Source of the DNA: Dromaius novaehollandiae
Lineage: Eukaryota > Chordata > Aves > Casuariiformes > Dromaiidae
Assembly (NCBI RefSeq): GCF_036370855.1
Contig: NC_088098.1
Coordinates: forward strand, 144,248,721-144,312,720
DNA length: 64,000 bases
Reading direction: 5' to 3'
How positions within the stretch are numbered: the stretch's first letter is position 1; the number at the start of each line of letters is the position of its first letter. Under the pieces are notes generated by a model that was given only the letters and a program-made list of their open reading frames with translations, searched no databases and was not told where the DNA came from. The position numbers were made by a program, and so were the translations under genes. Positions 12,857 to 28,359 of this stretch are shown here, in pieces.

Positions 12857-15800
12857 AAAAGCCATGTTTACTCTTGCAAAGTAAAGGTGGAAGTCTTAAT
12901 TAATGGATTAGAAACTGAACTAAAAGACTCAGCAGTTAAGCCTAATAAATTATGAAACTAAGCTGTACCTAAGAAGAAGGTTCTTCAATTGTAGCTTTAA
13001 TGTCTCAGTCATGTAGGGGACTTTTCCTAGGGTGGGAAAAGGTACTGATTATTTTCTGCCTTCGTCCTGGGGACCTCAGATCTAGGAGGGGCTATCTAAG
13101 TATAATTCTTCCTCCACCTTTTGTTTATGACAGACTGTCTCTATCTTCTTCTCTTCAAAGTTTCCCTCTTGGTTATTTTAGCCAATACAAATCCAGTTTG
13201 TGGGGTGAGATCACATATGGCTGTAGTAACAGTTCTTTTCTCTATCGTTTTCCTAGGTATCAAATGCACTGTGAGACCATTCAGGTCCTGATGTTCCTTC
13301 AAAATAAATATTGCACTGTGTTCCTTAAACAGAACAGTCCCTCTAGCTGGTAAGACCTCTTCCTAGCTGGGGCATATTCAAAACTGTTATCACTTGTTAC
13401 AGATCATAAGGAGTATCACATATCATTTTTTTACATATCAGAAGAAGTATTTCATATTATCAAACTCAAACTCACCACCTTGCCTTCAGCTTCTCACAGA
13501 GAATGGATACACCAGGCTGGGGTGCTCATTTCCAGACTGACAAAGGAAATTCACCCATGTAAGGTGAATAGTAAGGACTAACTAAGGATAGCTATGGAAC
13601 CAGTGAGATGGAGAACAATAAAAAACAGTGTGGGGTCTCATGTTTCTTATCACACAATCACTCTTTCTAGAATTTCTATGTGGTGTTCAGGAGACTTAAA
13701 GTAGAATTAGTCAAATAACAGAAAAATGAATTACTATTTCGTTCATGACTGTGAGATGTCTGATATCCTTTGTCTCATTGCGTTAGTTGTTCTTGAAACT
13801 TTAGACAATTGCCTGTGAAAATATCAGTGACACTGTTTTTAAAAGCTTCTACTGCACGACTGAACAAATAACATGTGACTAGGTGCCCAGTCAGATATCC
13901 TGGCTACAGAATTGTTAAATAGAATATTCCAAGTGATACAGAGGCTAGATGTGAATAGTTGTTAAATGCGTACTTGGAGTAGCTTTGCTGTAAAATCCTT
14001 TTTTCCCCCCAAGAAAAAATGTTTCTTTAATAATTTTTAAATAATTTTAAATAAACTATTTTGTTTTTTAATGCCACAAATATCTTCTTTTTATAAAGTT
14101 GGAGAGGGAAGCAGACTTCTCACTACCTAAGATGGAGAGGACTCAGCGCCTAGATCTGTCTGATAATACTAAGTTACTCTAGTTCTTTACTTGCCATACT
14201 GATTTTCTGTGAGAACTCAACCAAATTCAAAACCTCAGGTTTGATATTTGAGACTTTGGCATGGAACCTGACCTTGCGATAACCTGCAGTTACAGCTAAA
14301 CTCACTATATTCTATGGAATTTTCAACAATAGCTGAGACAATTAACAAAGGATGGCTTTGTGTTTCTCTCTCTGTGATTCTCACATTAAGAGTAAAAACC
14401 ATGTGCTACCTCTTCTCATTGCCTTGGATATTCAATAATCATTACAAAATAACTCCATGAACATAGTCATGTAGAACAGATAGAAACAAAGAATGTTCTG
14501 CGTTAACTGATCTTACAAAGCCCTGAGAAGCCTGAAGTGATATTAGAGGGAAATTAGAAATTATGTACTGGCATAATTCCTCTGATATCAGTTCTGCCAT
14601 TAGAAATTAATTTTGGTCCATGAAGTAATGGGCCATTTTTTATGATTTTAAGTCTTACTATAGCAGAGTTGAAGGTTCACAGGGAATCATTCCATAAATT
14701 GCAACAGCAACAGTGATTCATGTTAAACACAAGCAGAATGTAGCAGAAATTGTGGAATGCAGAAAAACAAGCCAGAAAAAAAAAAGGAAAAGCCTATAGG
14801 CCATCCTAAATTACAATTAACTGATCAATAATATGTTGCAAATAAAATGGGTTCTTGTATAGCATAGCAGACAATTATAAATACCTCAGGATTAGGAAAG
14901 GGAAATATAAAGTGTTATAATAAAACTTTTAATCCAAGCCATACCTTTGGGCTCTACACTTATGAATAATAAATACTCCATAGGCTATGAAGAAATTATA
15001 GCCATGTATCCTGTATTCTATTCACAGAATACAATGCATGCACTTACAGACGTAGATTACACTTACATTTCAATTATCTTGTATCTACCTGGCATAACAG
15101 TGGGTCATACTAGTTTGACTCCCATGGGAAGGATGTAAGATGATATGGAAAACAAGTGGGAAATTTAATTATGCCATGCTCACTGAAACAAACTGTTACT
15201 AACTGGTCTGACTGAGCTTGAAGGATTATTTTGTAAAGCTACATCAGTAGTCACCCCTTGGCTAAGTCCCAGATCCATTTACCTGTCTGCCTACCTAATT
15301 ATTTTTTTTAAGAATTTAGTTGGTCTTCAGTAAAAGAGTACAATTTTCCACTTTCTACTGTACAAAACAGGCTGGTTTGTCTATCAGAAAAGGAGAAATC
15401 TTTGAATTAAGAACTGAATCAAGTACTTGGGTGTCCCAGGCCAGGACCTTACACAGTGTACACACTACATGCAGATCTCACAGAACCAAACCTGCCATGG
15501 TACAATTAGGAGTCACGCTGATGGAAGTTGCCTCCTTTCATCTGCACATCTTCAGATTCATTATTTCTCATCATTTCTGAAAGAGGTTTCTTGGCTTGTA
15601 TTTCCGGTACATAGTGTGATGTGGATATATCTGAGCTTTTTCTCACACTGGAAACAGGATGTGTGTGACAGTGTGGTGTTCCTCCTGAGCTTGCCTCCCA
15701 AGGCTCCCAAGCTGACCCCACGTGGACTTTCCCAAGACCTGTGACCCCAGAAATGCAGGAGCCAGACTGACTGGCTGCTCTTCAGATAGCAGGGTGAGCT

Positions 15801-18800
15801 GGCTGGTCTGAGGTTCTGGTGTCCCAAACAGCTTGAGGAAATTTTTCAGAGCAAGGGACCCAGAAAGTCAGAGCTTTCCAACAGCAGTCCCAGCAAGTTT
15901 CACTAGGAGCCCTTGCTCTGGTTCACCAGCACAGCCCCCTTTGCAGGTCATGATTCAAAAGGAAGGCTCCATTTCACAGAATATGCTGCTATTCATCATC
16001 AGATAAATTGCCCGCATTTCAGTTTATTCATGATCTTTAATAATGCAGACGTTTCTCAGGAAACATTTTTCATACTAACTTATTAACCCTGGCAATCAGA
16101 CCAATGGGTGAATGAAGCTTTCTTAGTATAGTGACACAAAGGAAATTCAGTGAACGTTCTTACAGTCCCTGTAAAGTAATTATGCCCCTGTCAAGGGATT
16201 AACATTACTGCAAGAAAAATAGGAACAGGAAAAAAGTGTTTAGAAGAATTAAGAACAGATCTACGTTTAAAACTAGTTGTGAGTAGGGCTCATAGTAATA
16301 TAAATACATCATGAATTTATGTGCTTATTAAAATCTTCCTCAGGAAGTCAGAACTACTTGTGCAGAATTTTCTAAATCTTAAATTTCAAAATTAAATAAA
16401 AATAAATTCACTAGTGAGCAGGACAGTGATGGACAAGCTTTAAAAATAGCAGTACAATAAGTGAGGTAAAAACCATCAGATTTGGTAAATTTAATAAATC
16501 ATTTCAAAACAGTTTGGAAGAATAAGCCACAGCTGCTGGTGTCATTCTGAGTCATCTAATGAATTATTACACAAATTGCTAGGGCATAGCAGAATGGAGC
16601 AGATGTACTGGTAAGACTTGACATGCAATGCGAGGAGCCTGGAAGAAAGCACTGGCATAGAGCTGCAGAGGAGCATTCTCCTATGTGTGAGAAAGATTGA
16701 AAGCTAGTGTGAAGAGAGCATACCTTGACACTTAGACCTACAGAGTCTGAACTTACCAATCCTACCCCTAAGCAGCTAGAGCAGGCACTTATTTGCTGAT
16801 AGCTTCAGGTCTAAACGGGGACTATACTCTTGTCCTGCAGACAGGGGATCCAGAGGCAATAACAATAATTCATAAATTCATCACCTTGATTAAAGCACTG
16901 CTAATGCTCATTAGGGACTGGGGATCTACACCTAAATAAGGTCAAACACCTTTCCAAGGCTAGAAGCCCCGTGCCTGAGTGGGCAGGCTCTGTCTCACGT
17001 CACACCCTGAGAAGCTGGCATTTGGGCTCTTACAGAAGTGCTCAGAGCTTGAACTGCACATTCTCACTTCTGCCTTCCTCATCCTGATGAGGATGAGGGT
17101 CCAAGCTTGGGCAGCTCTTCAACTCCAAGGAGTATTTGTGCACTGCCACATGTCTGACAGATGAGGGGAAGCTCACACAACCAGGCAGATTCTCAAAAAT
17201 CCTGAGAATGGTGATTTTAATTTCTAATAAATAAATAAAGAAAGAACATTTCAGTAGAATCATGCTTCATTTTCTCACCAGCTCTTCCTCCACATGACTT
17301 TGCAGTAACAAATAAAAGAAGCCAAATCAGTTGTCACAAGGATATTTATTCCTACTTGTAAGTACATCTCTCCAGCTAATAAAAATATCATATAAGTCTC
17401 TGACCTTGTAAGCCTTGTCCTAGGCAGGAACACAGGGAATTCATACATAAATCATAAACTTCTGTCTCCTAAAACTGTTTCCCTTTCTGAAAGACCATTA
17501 TTAAGGTTAGAAATCCAGCATGGAAATAACAAATGATCTGGGTTTGGAAAAGTTATAGATGAGTATAAATGGTGCCTTCTGTTAGGAAGCCTCAGGTGGT
17601 GGTAAGGACAAGCAATAACAAGAGGCACACCAGCTCTGCCTATACTCTACTGCCAACTGATTGCATTTCTACATACAGCTCCCCTTTCTTTAGGCACTGT
17701 AAGTGCTCAGGGGAAAAGCTCCATTTCCTGTCTCAGTGGAACCATAAGCAATAAAAAGCAAAAATAATAAATAACAAAACTCTTCTCTCTGTCCTCCTAA
17801 AGGTATGCTTCAGGAAAGGAAACAACTGTTAGTAATTCTATGAACAGGTTTATTGTATTTTCATTGTAAACCCTCTGCTGAAGGCTATACTAAGTTACCT
17901 TGCAGTATACATACAGGATGCATATAGCTGTACAACCAGGACCTTCTATTTCTGATCCTAAAATTGTATGGGGTTTGTCTACATAATACTTTCCTTATTA
18001 CTACAGAGTAAATTAGAATGTGCACTCACAACGTATTAATTCCTCTGCACCAAATTCCCATGAACTGTAGCCTAGTAATATATGCAATATACGTCAGCCT
18101 ACAGTAAGAACAAAGGCTCTTTTCCTACCATCAGGTGTGAACCAGATTCTGCTAATGTTGAAGCAATGATGTTGTAAGTTGCTGGCAAACATTAGGAACA
18201 TTAGAATTGCAGTGAGTGATAATTATAAAATGACTAGGAACTGGTTTATTAAAATATTTCAACAAAGTATGCTTGTTGGGAGTATCTCATACCTTTGCTT
18301 CCAAACATGAGCGTAGGTTGTGTTCTGTGGGTGTTCACCATTTAACAAGCACAGTACAAAATATGTATCATGTATATGTAATACGGACATATGCACTTGT
18401 CTTTATTAAGACCATTGCAGCACTATGACTTACCAAACATTGGTTCTTATCTTTGATGAGGATTGTAATGGTAATGAACAAACTGACCTTGGTCAATCTG
18501 GTCTTTCAGATTTCTCTTCCTGTCAGGGATAATAGCCAACAGGACACTCTGAGGTGTGACTTTCTCAAAGTCTTTTTGCAAGACACTCTAAGAATGACTT
18601 TTTATAAGGTATGTTACTCCTCTTAGAGAAGGGATTATGCTTCCCTGCACTTGCTGTGCACTTAGTGTCCACACAATGAATCAGCGACGAGCAGCTAAGG
18701 ATCTGTAAGTTAACACCACAGCTTGTACACTAAATTCTCCACATAGGCAAGTCCCAACATCCCAGAGAAGGTACACAGAAGAAATGGAGCACAGCTGTAA

Positions 18801-21800
18801 AATGATGAGTGATCCCTTTAACCTACTCAACTTCAATGTCATGACGTGAAAGATACAGGTGACAACTTACCTTGTTTGTGTCAAATAATCCTGGTTTAAC
18901 TTTAGATGAATAATTCATAGCCAACAGTCAGGACACCACTTACAGGGGTGAGAATTCCTTAGTGAAAGTGCTTGCTCAAAGCATATGCAACTCACAAGTC
19001 TATATGTTATTTCCTTTACTGCCTGTCAGAATGCTTTACCTTATGAAGTTCAATTATCTGTTCAGAACAAACCCATTCAAGAAGTGGAAATGAACTATCT
19101 ACGCAGTGAGTTATTTTGTCTTTGTGTAAGTGACAGCACAAAATCAATCCTTTGATGCTTAGACTGATTCTATTTTAAATAGAAAATTAATGTTTACCAC
19201 CCACACATTTATTGAGTTAAGAGGGGGAATATGTAATAAAGACAGGATGAAAAGGATTTACTTCAGAAGGTACTGTGTGAAAGAAAAATTAGCAATGGAG
19301 AAGGTTTGAGTACTCAGAATGTCAGAGAAGTATAAAAATTCATTCTGCAGAAATTCAGTATTTCCATTGCAGAAGTACAGGCTTCTAAAATGTTAGCTAT
19401 TTACTAACCGCTCCACCCATGCATATTTAGTCTAGTCTTGGTTTTATCTATCAAAATACAAATCCATTTTATGGCTCCTTGGTATAGGGTTACTTCTTTC
19501 AATTCTTGATGTTAGAAGAGACATCATTCATTGCATTTAAGGAAATGTACAGCAGACCATAAGATCATGCTGAAGAGCATTACTCACACAATACAGCAAT
19601 CAGCAAGGTCAGCTCAAAGTCAGTAATTCACAAGGAAAAAAAATCAGTTAGATGAGGAATTACAGGAAAATAATAACGGAATAAATATCTTGCCACTGCC
19701 ACAAAAATTATGTATTGTCTCTTCAAAGACAAGGGGATCTGAAACTGAGTTTATTCCAAAGCTACTGTTGAACAGCATGCACTTCCAACCTTTATTTCTG
19801 AAAGGAATGAACAACTAAAAGTAAAGGCTTTCAGCATGCCTGAAGTAGCCATGTATTAATCAGTATAAAGAGTGGTTCAGCAAGAAGTTGTTAAATATGA
19901 TTTTTTTTTTTTACTTTAAGGATCTGCAGTGAAGAGATGCCTGATACCCTGGCTGCCACCGTCAAGAAAATATCATGAATTGAGTCATATTAATAAATGA
20001 ATCTAGGATTTGCTTAGTCTAAACAGCACAGACTGTCTTCGTGCTGAGGATGCTTAATGTCTGGCCCTTTTCTTCACAGGGAAGGAAGTACCTTGGGAAA
20101 GAAAATTTGAGTTCCTTGTAATGCCCAAAAGTACAAAGTGCCAGCATTTTCTTTGTGATTGGGAATTTGCCTACTCAGGTCTGGAGAGGTTAAATTCACA
20201 GTCCAGCTTGAAAGAGTAACCCAAAGGCAGAACCTGAATTTGTGCAACAGCATAGGAAGGAAACTCATCCTGTTTGTGTGTGGCATGCGGTACCATGTGC
20301 ATTTGACTTCCAGGCAGACAGCCAGTCTCCTGTGTCAGCTCACTGCTAGACCACAACAGTGACGCACCCCCAAGATGTCATATGTGGAGGTGAATGGATG
20401 CCCATTTTCCCTACTTCTGCCGGAAGATGGATATGTGGGTTCATTGCTACATACATGGGAAGAGTTAACGTGAAAATGCAGCTAAAGGGAATGGCAAAAA
20501 CTATGAATGCAATTGGTGGACTTGAGGCCACCAAGCCTTCTGAAATGGACATGGTGTGGGTAAAAGTGAACTATGGCTATATTATCTGGTACCCATCATG
20601 AAAAGAGAGGGTTCATCTTATGTGGATGCACAGGGATAGTATTGAACCCTGGACTCAGACGCTGCCAATTTTCCCAGAGATTCATAGTTGTGTAGTTGTG
20701 CTGATGCCATTTAGGGCTGGCAAAACAGAAGAACATCCAGCTGATCTCCCGTTGTCTTCTCTACCACCCAGGTGGTAGCTATTCTCTGTGTGTAAGCTGA
20801 AAATAGTATTCCAATATTAAACAGATTTTGTGAGTGAGCTAAGAGAGTTCAGGTACTCTGAGGCATTCTCTGCGCATGGGATAACAGAGCTTGATGTAGT
20901 TACATCATGCATGCGGAAGGTGCTTAGTGGTGTTGCTCACTTACTGTGCAACAGCATACTTCTCAGGAGTCAGTGCTAACGGAGAGATAGTGTCCACCTT
21001 AATCAACAGACATCTATTAGGCCTCCACAGCTTGACCAAATCAGCAAAAATGTATCTCATTCTGAGAATGGGGAGAATTGTTTATAGCACATCAAAATAT
21101 CGGTGTTGATATCTGTATCATTTAGTGTTTATGGAATAAGTTTCTTCAACCATGCAACCATAGAGGGTACCAGGGACTTGGGCTGAGGGTGGAGTGATGC
21201 TAAATGTTGACATTTTTGTGGCAATGCAGGCATCATTTATTTTGTTCCCAAGTCTGCAACAGAAATAATACTGCACAAAATTTCAAATGTTCTGGAGAAC
21301 TTACTAAATATTTATGGTTAGTTGCACATAATGTTTTGGTTTAAATTTTCTAGAAAAGATTGAATTGCATCATAACACATTTTCTATTTTCTCATATCTA
21401 ATAGCTTAAAAAATCATGGAACCAATTCTGGAGTTTATACTTTTGAAAATCTTATATATAAAATATATATAACATATATGAATGTATAAAATGCTCCAGA
21501 AATAAATCTGTAAACAGCCTATAAAGGAGGTTGTTGCCAAGTACATAGTCTAAATAATTTCACAGGACAGTTGCTACTAACTGGACCTTCACAGCTATGA
21601 CAGGAAATTTTATACTCCATGCAAGAAAATAAAAAGACTGTATTCTACAAATGCAAAAAAAATTATGAGGTATAAAAAGATCTATATTTTTTGTGAAAAT
21701 TTGTGGCATTGCATTCTGTATCTTTTCATCATACAGATATGTAGAATAAGACCAAAAATAGTGTAAAATATGCAACTACCTCTCATAATTGTTTTATATT

Positions 21801-24800
21801 TGTATTGCCTAAATAATGCTATAACAAATTATTATAAAGTGGAGGTGTTCATAGAAAAATGCTGTATGCTGTAGAAGGGATGAGAAGGAGTTTCGTTTTC
21901 TTTTGAAATAGAAAATGCATTTATTCAAATTAATACATCATCAGAGGCCAGCAGTTGAAAAGAAATCCAACACTTGCACAATACAGTTGCAGCAAGAAGA
22001 AAATACAATTCAAAACCACCTCTCACTTCTAGCAGAGACCAGAGAGAGATGAGTATTTCCTTGCTACCAGGTATGTTTCTTCATACCCTAATTGTCCCTG
22101 CTGTCAAGACACTCTGGCATTTGATGAATCTCTTGGTTAAACCCAACATTATTAGGATCTGTAGATAACACAGTAGCTGGAGCTCCATGGATGACCCCTG
22201 GGGCTTTGTGTGCTTTGGTTTTCTAAGCTACTTTTTGGCCATTTGACCTCTTTGTTTAACTGCCACGTTTATTATCTTTTATTTCTCAGCTCAGTGTTTC
22301 TGCTTCAATATAAGCTGATTTGCTGTGGTTGTTGGGAATCCTCTTCTGTGTTACTTTTCCTGTAGAGGAACAGAGGACACAGGACAGTGCATCCACACTG
22401 TCAGACCGGGAGCAGGCTGGGGACTGCCCTGAGAGCTGCTTTGTGTGTTCACTTGCCAGCCTGCAGGTCACTCCTTTCGCCCTGCTGCCTGCATAGGCAA
22501 GGAGCCTGGCTGACTTCTCTCAACAGTAGCTGTAAGACAAGCAAGGTATAATACAGCAAGCCTTCAACTTGTTACCTTCTCTGTGATCGTACAGAAGGGC
22601 TTTGGTGTATGCTTAAGGGATAACGGCCTTTTTTACATGTTGTGCTCGGTGCTGACTTAAGGCCCTTTTCAAGTGCTCAGTTTGGATAACAGGTGAACTT
22701 GGGACCACATTGACAAATAGTATAGAACTACTGTGAAGGATCTTTTTGACATTATGTCCAGTTTCCTGATAGCTGTAACATCCAGCTTATACAATTTATT
22801 TCATAAATACATCAGCTTCACTGTAATACTTCTCAGTTGTCTTCTGAAGGTTGATCCAGAATCCTAGCTGTCTGGTATATGGAAACCCTTTTCTCATTGC
22901 TGGTTTATTTTCTCCCATGACTCACCTACGCTACATTATACTTATTCCAACATTTTCATTTGGTTTAAATAGGTCTTCTTCCTCCATGATATCCACTTCC
23001 CTAGTCAGATTAGGTATATGCCTTTCACTTACCTCTCCCACCAGCTCTCTGTCTTTGCTGTTTCTCCTCCTGTGTTATCCATTGCTGTATCCCTTTCTGC
23101 ATCATTTTCCTCTTCCTATGCCTCAGTTCTCCAGGAATTCATGGAGAGGTCATTTATCAGAAAAAGTCTTGTTTCTCAGAAACCTTTGCCTTGGTGAAAC
23201 ATACCCTAACCTCCATGACATGATTCCTTGAAACAGATGGAAAGTTTGGAGTCCAGAGACACAGGTGACATGAGTGTGGGCAGGTATGCATAGGACTGCA
23301 GAAATGCAACCAGCTGGAGTTCAGTCCTGCAGAGACGGAGAGGGGAAAGAGGGGAAGAGAATAAGGCTCACTCACTCCAAAAGCTGTGGCCTTGTATAGG
23401 GAAGGGACAGTGGCACATGCACATCATCAGGCACACAGATAGCAAAGCACAGGCCTACCATTACTGATCGTTTTCATGTTGTTAGCCATCTGCTTCTATG
23501 GCAACCATGTATTCTGCCTAAAACCTCTCCTGACTACAGGGAGAAACTATAGAAAAACAACTCATTGACCCACAAAGAACACGGACTCATCTGTTTCTCG
23601 TCAAGAACAAATTGTATAGCACTTTCCTATTCTCTGTTCTCTGTTTACTGACCCTTCTGGTAGCTATATCTCCTTTTAATATCCACAATAACTATAATAT
23701 TATTCATCATACCACTGGATCCTCCTACGATGTCTGGCACTACTTATATATCCCACAAAAGAGCCATGACACAGACTTAAGCCAAGTGTTCTTGTAATTA
23801 CTGCTGTGCATAAATCATACCTGATCCTGGCAATACAGTTTTCCTTTCTCCTTTTATCAATATAATATTTTTATTAGTGAATGTAAATCCAGATGACAAA
23901 GGGCCTTGATCTCCCATCTTACCAGCATTCTTATACCATTAATGCTCTTACTTTTATTGGATATGCCAGAGGTCTCTTTCAGTATTTCAGTATTGGAGCT
24001 GATTCAGTATTCACCGGGCAAGAGACAGCCTGATTTTACAACATGTTCCTTGGGCAGCCAGAACTTTTGAATCTGTGCCATGTACTCAAATCCTCACCTA
24101 ACAGACAACTGTGCAGTCATCTCCTATTTGGCTCTTGTATATCTTCCCAAAGCAACCCTGCTCCCAACTTATGATTATCCACCACACCTCCAAAATCCTG
24201 TGATTTCCCATTTCCAAATTCCTTCCTACATCTTTAAAGGGAAGCACAGATTCTGGTGAAAATTGAGGTCTTCTCATTGCTGCAGATCATGCAGCCCAGC
24301 TGTCCCCAAAAAACCTAAACTGCCACATTTCAGTAGACACATGGTAACTCATTTCCAGCTGAGGCAGCATCTTCCAGCTCTGGCACTTGCTCCCTTCTTT
24401 CTATACATGTGGATTTGGAAGCTATGGCTGTCCTCAGGCAGTAACACTGAAACCTGTGCACTCCAGAGAAAATCCACACTGCTGATAAAAAGACAGAGTT
24501 AAATCACTTCTTTGTTAAAAAATTCTTCTCACATTTGTTTATCTTCTATTTTGCAGGATACGTAGCTATGTTGTAATGCTACTGTTGTGATGGTGAAAAC
24601 ATAAGCTGGTCACCCAGCTCCACTTTTAGCAAAGAGATCTTGTTGCATTCCCATAACATAAGCGGTAACTTAGCACCTGCCAAGTCACTGGGTGATTAGC
24701 ATCACCTGTTTCAAATAGTCAGTAGGGGGCCACATACAATTTTTCAAACAATTTTCTGCTGAATTACTCTTAAGCAAAGGTCCAAGGAACAGTGAGAGCA

Positions 24801-26875
24801 CATGTGAAAATGGGGAAGACAAAAGCAGTTTGGGAGAGGGCTGCAAAAGTCCAAATATCAGGGCTATTGAAAGGAGGAGGCCCTAGTTATGTTGTATATG
24901 TTGCCATTTCTTGTTATTCTATGGACAGAGTCTTTCCTTCATTGCTTTGAAAGAAAGATATCTTTTCCAATACATAAATTAGCAGTCAGTCCATTGAACA
25001 AGGGATCTTCCTCAAGCCGAAGGATAGTTTTGTCTCCTCTTGCAGAGACTTGAGCTCCCCTTGACACACAGAAAGGTATGATTTTTTAAGACGGGGAGAC
25101 CACACACCACTTCTTGAGACTATGCTTCCACAGTAGGGATTGGGTGGCAAGCCAAAGGCAGCACACAGGCAAGGAGTAAAGGAGAAACCAGGTCTACTGA
25201 AGCTGACCTGGCACTCTAAAACCCAGGAGATTAAATGAGTATATTGCTGATCCACAATTAAAACTGTTTGGTGAAAACATGCAGTGCCAGGAAATCCAAA
25301 ACCAATTAATAGACTTTCATATTTGTGTTTTGCAAGGAAATTCTGGTTTTGTAAGCCTATACCACCCAAAAAAGATCTCAATAGATTGTTTATAAAGTGA
25401 AAGGCAGGAGTATGAGATAAGGTCAATATTCAGAATAAACAGCACACTAATGGCATTCATTTCAGCTACAAGTATTTTCTCCAAAAGGAAAAAAAATAGT
25501 GTTCTCCATGCATTTAGGTTACTTGCTAATTATACAGTTACTGGGACTGGGTTAACCTTGTCTGTTTCTATTTCCAAGGGGAACTAGATGCCAAGCTCTT
25601 TGATGTTTGTTTCTTCTGCTGCATTATGAAAGTTTCTATAACGTGCCTAGTTCTTTCTCTGTCGAATGAAATCCTCACTGCTTCTGACTTACCATGGTTT
25701 GTCTTTCAGCCAGGGAAGTTGCCAGAGTTAATTATTGTCTGTAGGATATTTGAAATAATTGATCCAGGTTTGTAACAAGAAAATGTAACCTGAATATAAA
25801 AAGAAATGCATTGCCTACTGAATCCTTCTTTGGATCTATTCACCAGGAGCAGGAAGGTGGGAAGTTGCTGGTGCAAGGAGCAACAGGCTCACTTGCTATT
25901 TAAGCTTTAATAAAGTAGAGAGATACAAACATTAAAAATCTCCATGGCTTTCCTTGCAGACTTTTTGGGAAAAAAAATAATTTTTTTTTGTTTTCTTCTT
26001 GATGTTCTTTCAATATCATAAGAAATTGTCATGCATTGTTTTAATAGCCCTTCTTTACTGCTCTAGGTTGTTTCTGTCTTCTTGGCAAGAGACTAATTTT
26101 CAAATTCTTCCTGTTTGCATATCAAATCTTTCAGTCTAGATATTTCTTAAGTTTTGTGAGCCAACACTCTATATTTTTAAAAAATCTTTTAAAAAATCTA
26201 TCACTGGATGTTTTCTCAAAGCTTCTCTTGTCCTGATGTTTAACGAAAATATGGTTTCCTCTCCTGACAGGTGCAAAGTCTCCCTGGCCAGCCATGTTAG
26301 TTGCATAAGAGCTGACTAGCAGCTTTGCCTCCTTATACTTTTGTGAAGAATTCAGGGGAGGAGGAGGTATAATAACTGAATCCCATCATTTCAGCTTTCC
26401 CATTATTTTTTGCAGATTAGTATATCTTGAATGATAGGCAAAGCTGGAAAGATGCAGCTGTTGATAGCTTACACTCTTCAGCAGTGGGGAAGGGAGCTTT
26501 AATTTGTCATTGCTGACAAATCATCCATGGTTCGTAAAAATCAGTTCTTTTGAGGGCTTGAACAAATTCAGGGTGGATAAGCCATCTCTAGCCAGCCCAA
26601 CTGAAAAAAAAAACCCAGAGACCTGAAAATTCATATGTTATTCAAAATTTTAATGTTTTTATGGGATAAATTCATGAATTGGATCACTAGGATAATATAT
26701 ACTTTCACACAGTTGTTGAGACGTGTATGAGCAGGGGAGAGGAGTTTCCAAATACAGGACAGAAGCTTTATATTTTTACTACTTTAAGGATGAAATCTGA
26801 ATCCTTTTGCAATCAACCAGAAGCAAAACCTGCATTGACTCCAGCAGAACAAAGAATTCACACCAAGCTCACCAG

Positions 26876-27010
26876 GTATTTTACAAACAATAATTAAGAC
26901 TCACCCCTGTGAAATAAATGAGCATTATCACTCTCATTTTACACATGGGAAAACTAAACCACAGAGAAGCAGTATGATTTGTTCAGTTGCATGCAAAGCT
27001 GAGTATAAAC
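26876..27010 (-). mobile_element. Amniote MIR-family SINE remnant, antisense
   Basis: The plus strand 'gagcattatcactctcattttacacatgggaaaactaaaccacagag' region (26,920-26,966) is close to the reverse complement of the MIR core and its downstream part: the 'cattttacagatgaggaaact' block followed by 'cacagag'. It is preceded by a match to the 'acaataa..ctcac' side and followed by a 'gttcagttgcatgcaaag' equivalent of the 'cttgcccaaggtcac' side. MIR elements are ancient in amniotes. Borders are approximate. Confidence 0.65.
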
Positions 27011-28332
27011 TAGGCACTTACCTCATGATCTCTATCCTTAATAAGTGGATCAGTCATCTTTCCTATACCTATTTGCATGAAAAATATTGTTAAAAGGATT
27101 ATGTGATAACCCTAGAGACTCTTCACAGAGATATATATGTCCAGTAAGTCCTATTCTGATCTAAATTCTTCTGTAGCCTACATATCCTAAAGTGCTTCTG
27201 AAGTTATAACAGAATTTAATAACACAGTATGTTTATATCCACAGAATTTTTATTTTTGAAGGAAAGATTTTTTTTTTAATAAGTAAATGTGAACATGAAC
27301 AAGAGAGGTGATTGGAAGAAAGCCATATGCTATTGTGAGCTCAGAAAAGGTACATACACAAACTTACAGTGCTTGAGCAAAAATTCACTGCCTTTCATCA
27401 CCACATGACGCAACTTCAAGCATGACACTAGCATTTGTCAGACACTGTTTCCCTGTTTGTTATACACACCAAAGGTTACTATCACCAGTCCATTGCCAGC
27501 AGTGACTACTCCAGAACCGAGCAGTTATAACATTGGCTATGAACTTACTGGCTGAAATGTTTCATTTAATGTAATTATCTTCCAGCAAACATTCACATTG
27601 GAGACTTGCTTTGGACCATGCTGTAGTCTAGCCTGCTGAACACAGAAACATCTGCTGACTATAACCTCTTAAGCAACTCCCAGGCCTGTAATTTTCACTT
27701 CCTGGGCAAGGCTAACAGGGATCCACCTGGCCACATGGTCAGTGGGTAATGCCTGATCTTCCTTGTTTGGATCCAGAGCAGCATAGGACACAGTATTTTC
27801 TGCACACTTATAACCAACAGAGAAAATAGGAACTTCTAGGTAGCCACTTATAGTATCCTAAAGACAATTAAAGACAATTATCCTAAGACAATTAAAATAG
27901 GTCAAATGAATCACACAATGGGATGCTCCCACTTTCCTCCATTGGCAATTTAGGAAGCTGCGTGTGCATGGCTCAGTTTAGCTGGATGAGAATGACCCTT
28001 CAATTGGTACCTTTGATACTAATCTTGAAGAATTTTGGCCATCTTTCTTGACAGGAATTAGATTTCCAACAATTTTTCACTCCTGACAAATATCATGAAG
28101 TCCTGATAAGCAGCTACTCCTTTTCCTCTTACATGTGGAGTACAGCCAGACTAGTTCTTGGAGGTCTGCAACCCACTCCTGTACCAGTCACTAAGGGCAG
28201 TTACTACCCTCACAACACATTCATGAAGGGAAAACTTTTTCATCCTTTTCCAAAGGGATAATTTCTTTATGCTTTCTTTCATCTCATCACAAAAAAAGAA
28301 AGAGTCAGAGGACCATGACAGGAGCATGGAAT

Positions 28333-28359
28333 GACAGACAGAAGGACAGACAGACAGGA
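28333..28359. repeat. Short interrupted GACA microsatellite
   Basis: The sequence reads gacagacagaag followed by gacagacagacagg: two GACA units, an interruption, then three more. It is too short and imperfect to be more than a minor simple repeat. Confidence 0.8.

Larger units (their letters stand above)
8816..26875. other. Intergenic, no gene recognised
   Basis: About 18 kb without a supportable gene. Open stretches of 110-126 codons at 12,171-12,503, 13,000-13,353 and 22,851-23,231 (plus), and 146 codons at 24,986-25,426 (minus), lack recognisable domains, homology or splice context and look like chance. Contents noted separately: a 16-bp tandem duplication at 11,243 and an A29 tract at 12,826. 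AT-rich alternating TA stretches lie near 21,449-21,483. Confidence 0.6.

Noticed and set aside
24986-25426. 146-codon minus-strand open stretch
   Set aside because: No recognisable motif and no exon-intron context.
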